From ECT2AJA-044 sp965262845 (GTDB lineage: Bacteria; Bacteroidota; Bacteroidia; Flavobacteriales; ECT2AJA-044): DNA of 64,000 nucleotides. This document shows, piece by piece, positions 62,692 through 64,000 of the stretch. Where the stretch lies: contig CBDHFX010000001.1 of assembly GCA_965262845.1 (NCBI GenBank), positions 495,500 through 559,499 on the forward strand, written 5' to 3'. The notes under the pieces are model-generated. The model was given only the letters and a program-made list of their open reading frames with translations. It had not been told where the DNA came from and did no database searches. The translations under genes and the position numbers were made by a program. Positions within the stretch are counted from its first letter, which is position 1. Each line of letters starts with the position of its first letter.

Positions 62692-64000
62692 TTACACTTT
62701 GAGGTCGTGTATGTTTTTCCTGTTTGGTGTCGTCCTACCGTTTTTTGCAGGCGGGGCAAGGGCTGGAGCGTTGGACACCCCGTTTTGGCCAACTGACCTA
62801 CTCTTTTTTGCCGGTTCAGCAGCGTTTTTGGGGTTCGATACCCCATTTTGGGCCGTTTTTTCCCCGGCATAGGCTTTTCTGATCGTTTCCATGGTCTTTT
62901 TCAGGCTTTTTCCAATGCTGCTTTGCTTTTCTGAGAGCTCATTGAGGTTCGAGAACTTGTACTGATAACCTTCCCGGTGTTTGTTGCCGCCAGTGATTTG
63001 GAGGTAATGGAACAGAGTAAGCTCCTGCAGGTAGCGGTTCAGGGTTCTTGGGTGTATGCGCTTTGACCTTGCGTACATCCAGCGCCATAAACTGGTTGGT
63101 TTTGGCTTCGGTTAGGAACGTTTGCAACCAGTTGTAGAATCCACGAGCGGGGGTACTGAGCTCATCGGCCCGGCGCAAGCAGGCAGTTTTTGAGTAGTGA
63201 AAAGGCTAGTTCGATGTCGTCGGGGTGGGTCTCGATATACACTTCGCCGGTGGCCTCATCGGTTACTTCCTTGCGCTGGTTTTGAAAAAAGAAGGTGATA
63301 ATATCTATGAAGTTTAGCAGCAGTAGCAAGGTCTTGCGGGGGTGTGGCAGATCTTCGGGCAGGGTGATCAGGGGAGCGAAGGGATTAACGATCCGTACGT
63401 TTTCAAGGCTGGCCAACACACACTGCAGCTTGCGTTGGGTTCTGGGCTATATCGTTCTCGTTTATGAGTCCGGCCCGCAAGTTTCTTTCTGATAATCCAT
63501 TACATTTTCGTCCTGAGTAGAGCTATGATTAAGGTGCAGACATAAAAACGGCAGGCTCAGTTGATCGTAGCTCTTTTCGGAGTAGGCGCAGGCAATCAGG
63601 CAGAGTTTGCCAGCCACTTCAAAGGTGGTGGTGTGCAACATACCGTCCTTATCTTTGGTGGCTCTTGTTTTAACCAGCCGGCCCTGTGTTTGCAGGGTAG
63701 CGAGGGGAGTTAGCATCTTTTGTGTCCACTCGAGGTCTTCGATAAACAGCACCCTGCCATCGATCTGCTGACTATCGAAGTAGTAGAGGGCGTTTTCGCT
63801 GATCTGGGTATGAAAGCTAAACCAGTTGGGTGGCAGGCATTCGGAGAGTTTTTGAAGCAGGTAGCTTTTGCCTATTCCACTTTTGGCCAAACACAGTACC
63901 GAGAAAGGGGTTGCTGAAGCGGTGAGAAGCTATTGCCAAAAATAGGATCAGTCCGTTTTCCGACTCGCCCAAAATACCGAGCCGTTCCAGATCTTTTTGC
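62692..64000 (-). pseudogene. P-loop ATPase, copy 3, multiple frame breaks, partial
   Basis: The C-terminal two-thirds of the ATPase up to the window edge, ending before the N-terminus. Frame breaks lie near 63062, 63175, 63438, 63480 and 63905; Walker A (AKSGIGKS, about 63875) and Walker B are still readable. Copies 1 and 2 have no breaks. Every break sits where they differ and carries both variants, for example GTTCTGGG here against GTTCGGG and GTCTGGG. Treat as an assembly artefact until checked. Confidence 0.75.

Larger units (their letters stand above)
59224..64000 (-). mobile_element. Rhs-tip/recombinase module, copy 3 (runs off window)
   Basis: Same order as copies 1 and 2. Recombinase A and the rhs gene are intact; recombinase B and the ATPase show frame breaks that look like a merged consensus. 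The module continues beyond 64000. Confidence 0.7.

Noticed and set aside
62692..64000. ATPase copy 3 as a genuine decayed pseudogene
   Set aside because: Breaks coincide with allele differences of the other copies and combine both variants, which decay would not produce. I keep the pseudogene label only as a description of the given sequence.

Overview
The window looks like part of a Bacteroidota chromosome, at Flavobacteriia/Cytophagia level; I cannot place it more finely. The support is the sodium-pumping NADH:quinone reductase operon, a T9SS plug protein, a PorV/PorQ-family barrel, a DUF5686 protein, SecA without a C-terminal zinc tail, a stand-alone PurS, and TAnnTTTG-type -7 boxes.

Region 1 (0.15-30.3 kb) is an ordinary core chromosome. 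It holds nqrABCDEF-apbE (minus strand), a T9SS plug protein, a DUF4199 membrane protein, secA, a DUF2795 protein, a cobalamin adenosyltransferase, a LolD/MacB-type ABC ATPase, a DUF5686 outer-membrane protein, yifB/comM, gmhA, dsbD, tilS, pabB, lpdA, lnt, a PorV/PorQ-family protein, pssA, purS and lptB. The one foreign item is an orphan copy (about 9.47-9.65 kb) of a repeat that otherwise belongs to the accessory region 30 kb away.

Region 2 (30.4-40.4 kb) is a compact type II secretion / type IV pilus-like locus in two divergent operons. The minus operon encodes a major pseudopilin, a minimal prepilin peptidase, GspE, a secretin, GspL-like and GspM-like assembly proteins and a lipoprotein. 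The plus operon encodes a GspC-like protein, an unusual membrane-anchored beta-helix protein, two small pseudopilins and GspF. No PilT-like retraction ATPase is present, so secretion is more likely than twitching.

Region 3 (40.4-64.0 kb) is accessory DNA. An IS5-superfamily insertion sequence sits inside a repeat (AATT target duplication). It is followed by three tandem copies of one module, all on the minus strand: P-loop ATPase, tyrosine recombinase B (complete catalytic set), tyrosine recombinase A (two canonical catalytic positions replaced), a short orphan Rhs-core protein with a different C-terminal toxin in each copy, and a matching small immunity gene. The module backbone is nearly identical between copies; only the toxin tips and immunity genes differ. 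The modules are separated by about 3 kb spacers made of a 31-bp palindromic core, inverted GC-rich boxes and arrays of about 194-bp and 140-bp structured repeats. The interior of one spacer is inverted relative to the other. I infer a recombinase-driven element that amplifies and diversifies Rhs toxin tips. The third copy is full of frameshifts, but each lies exactly where copies 1 and 2 differ and contains both variants, so it is probably a merged assembly consensus rather than a true pseudogene.
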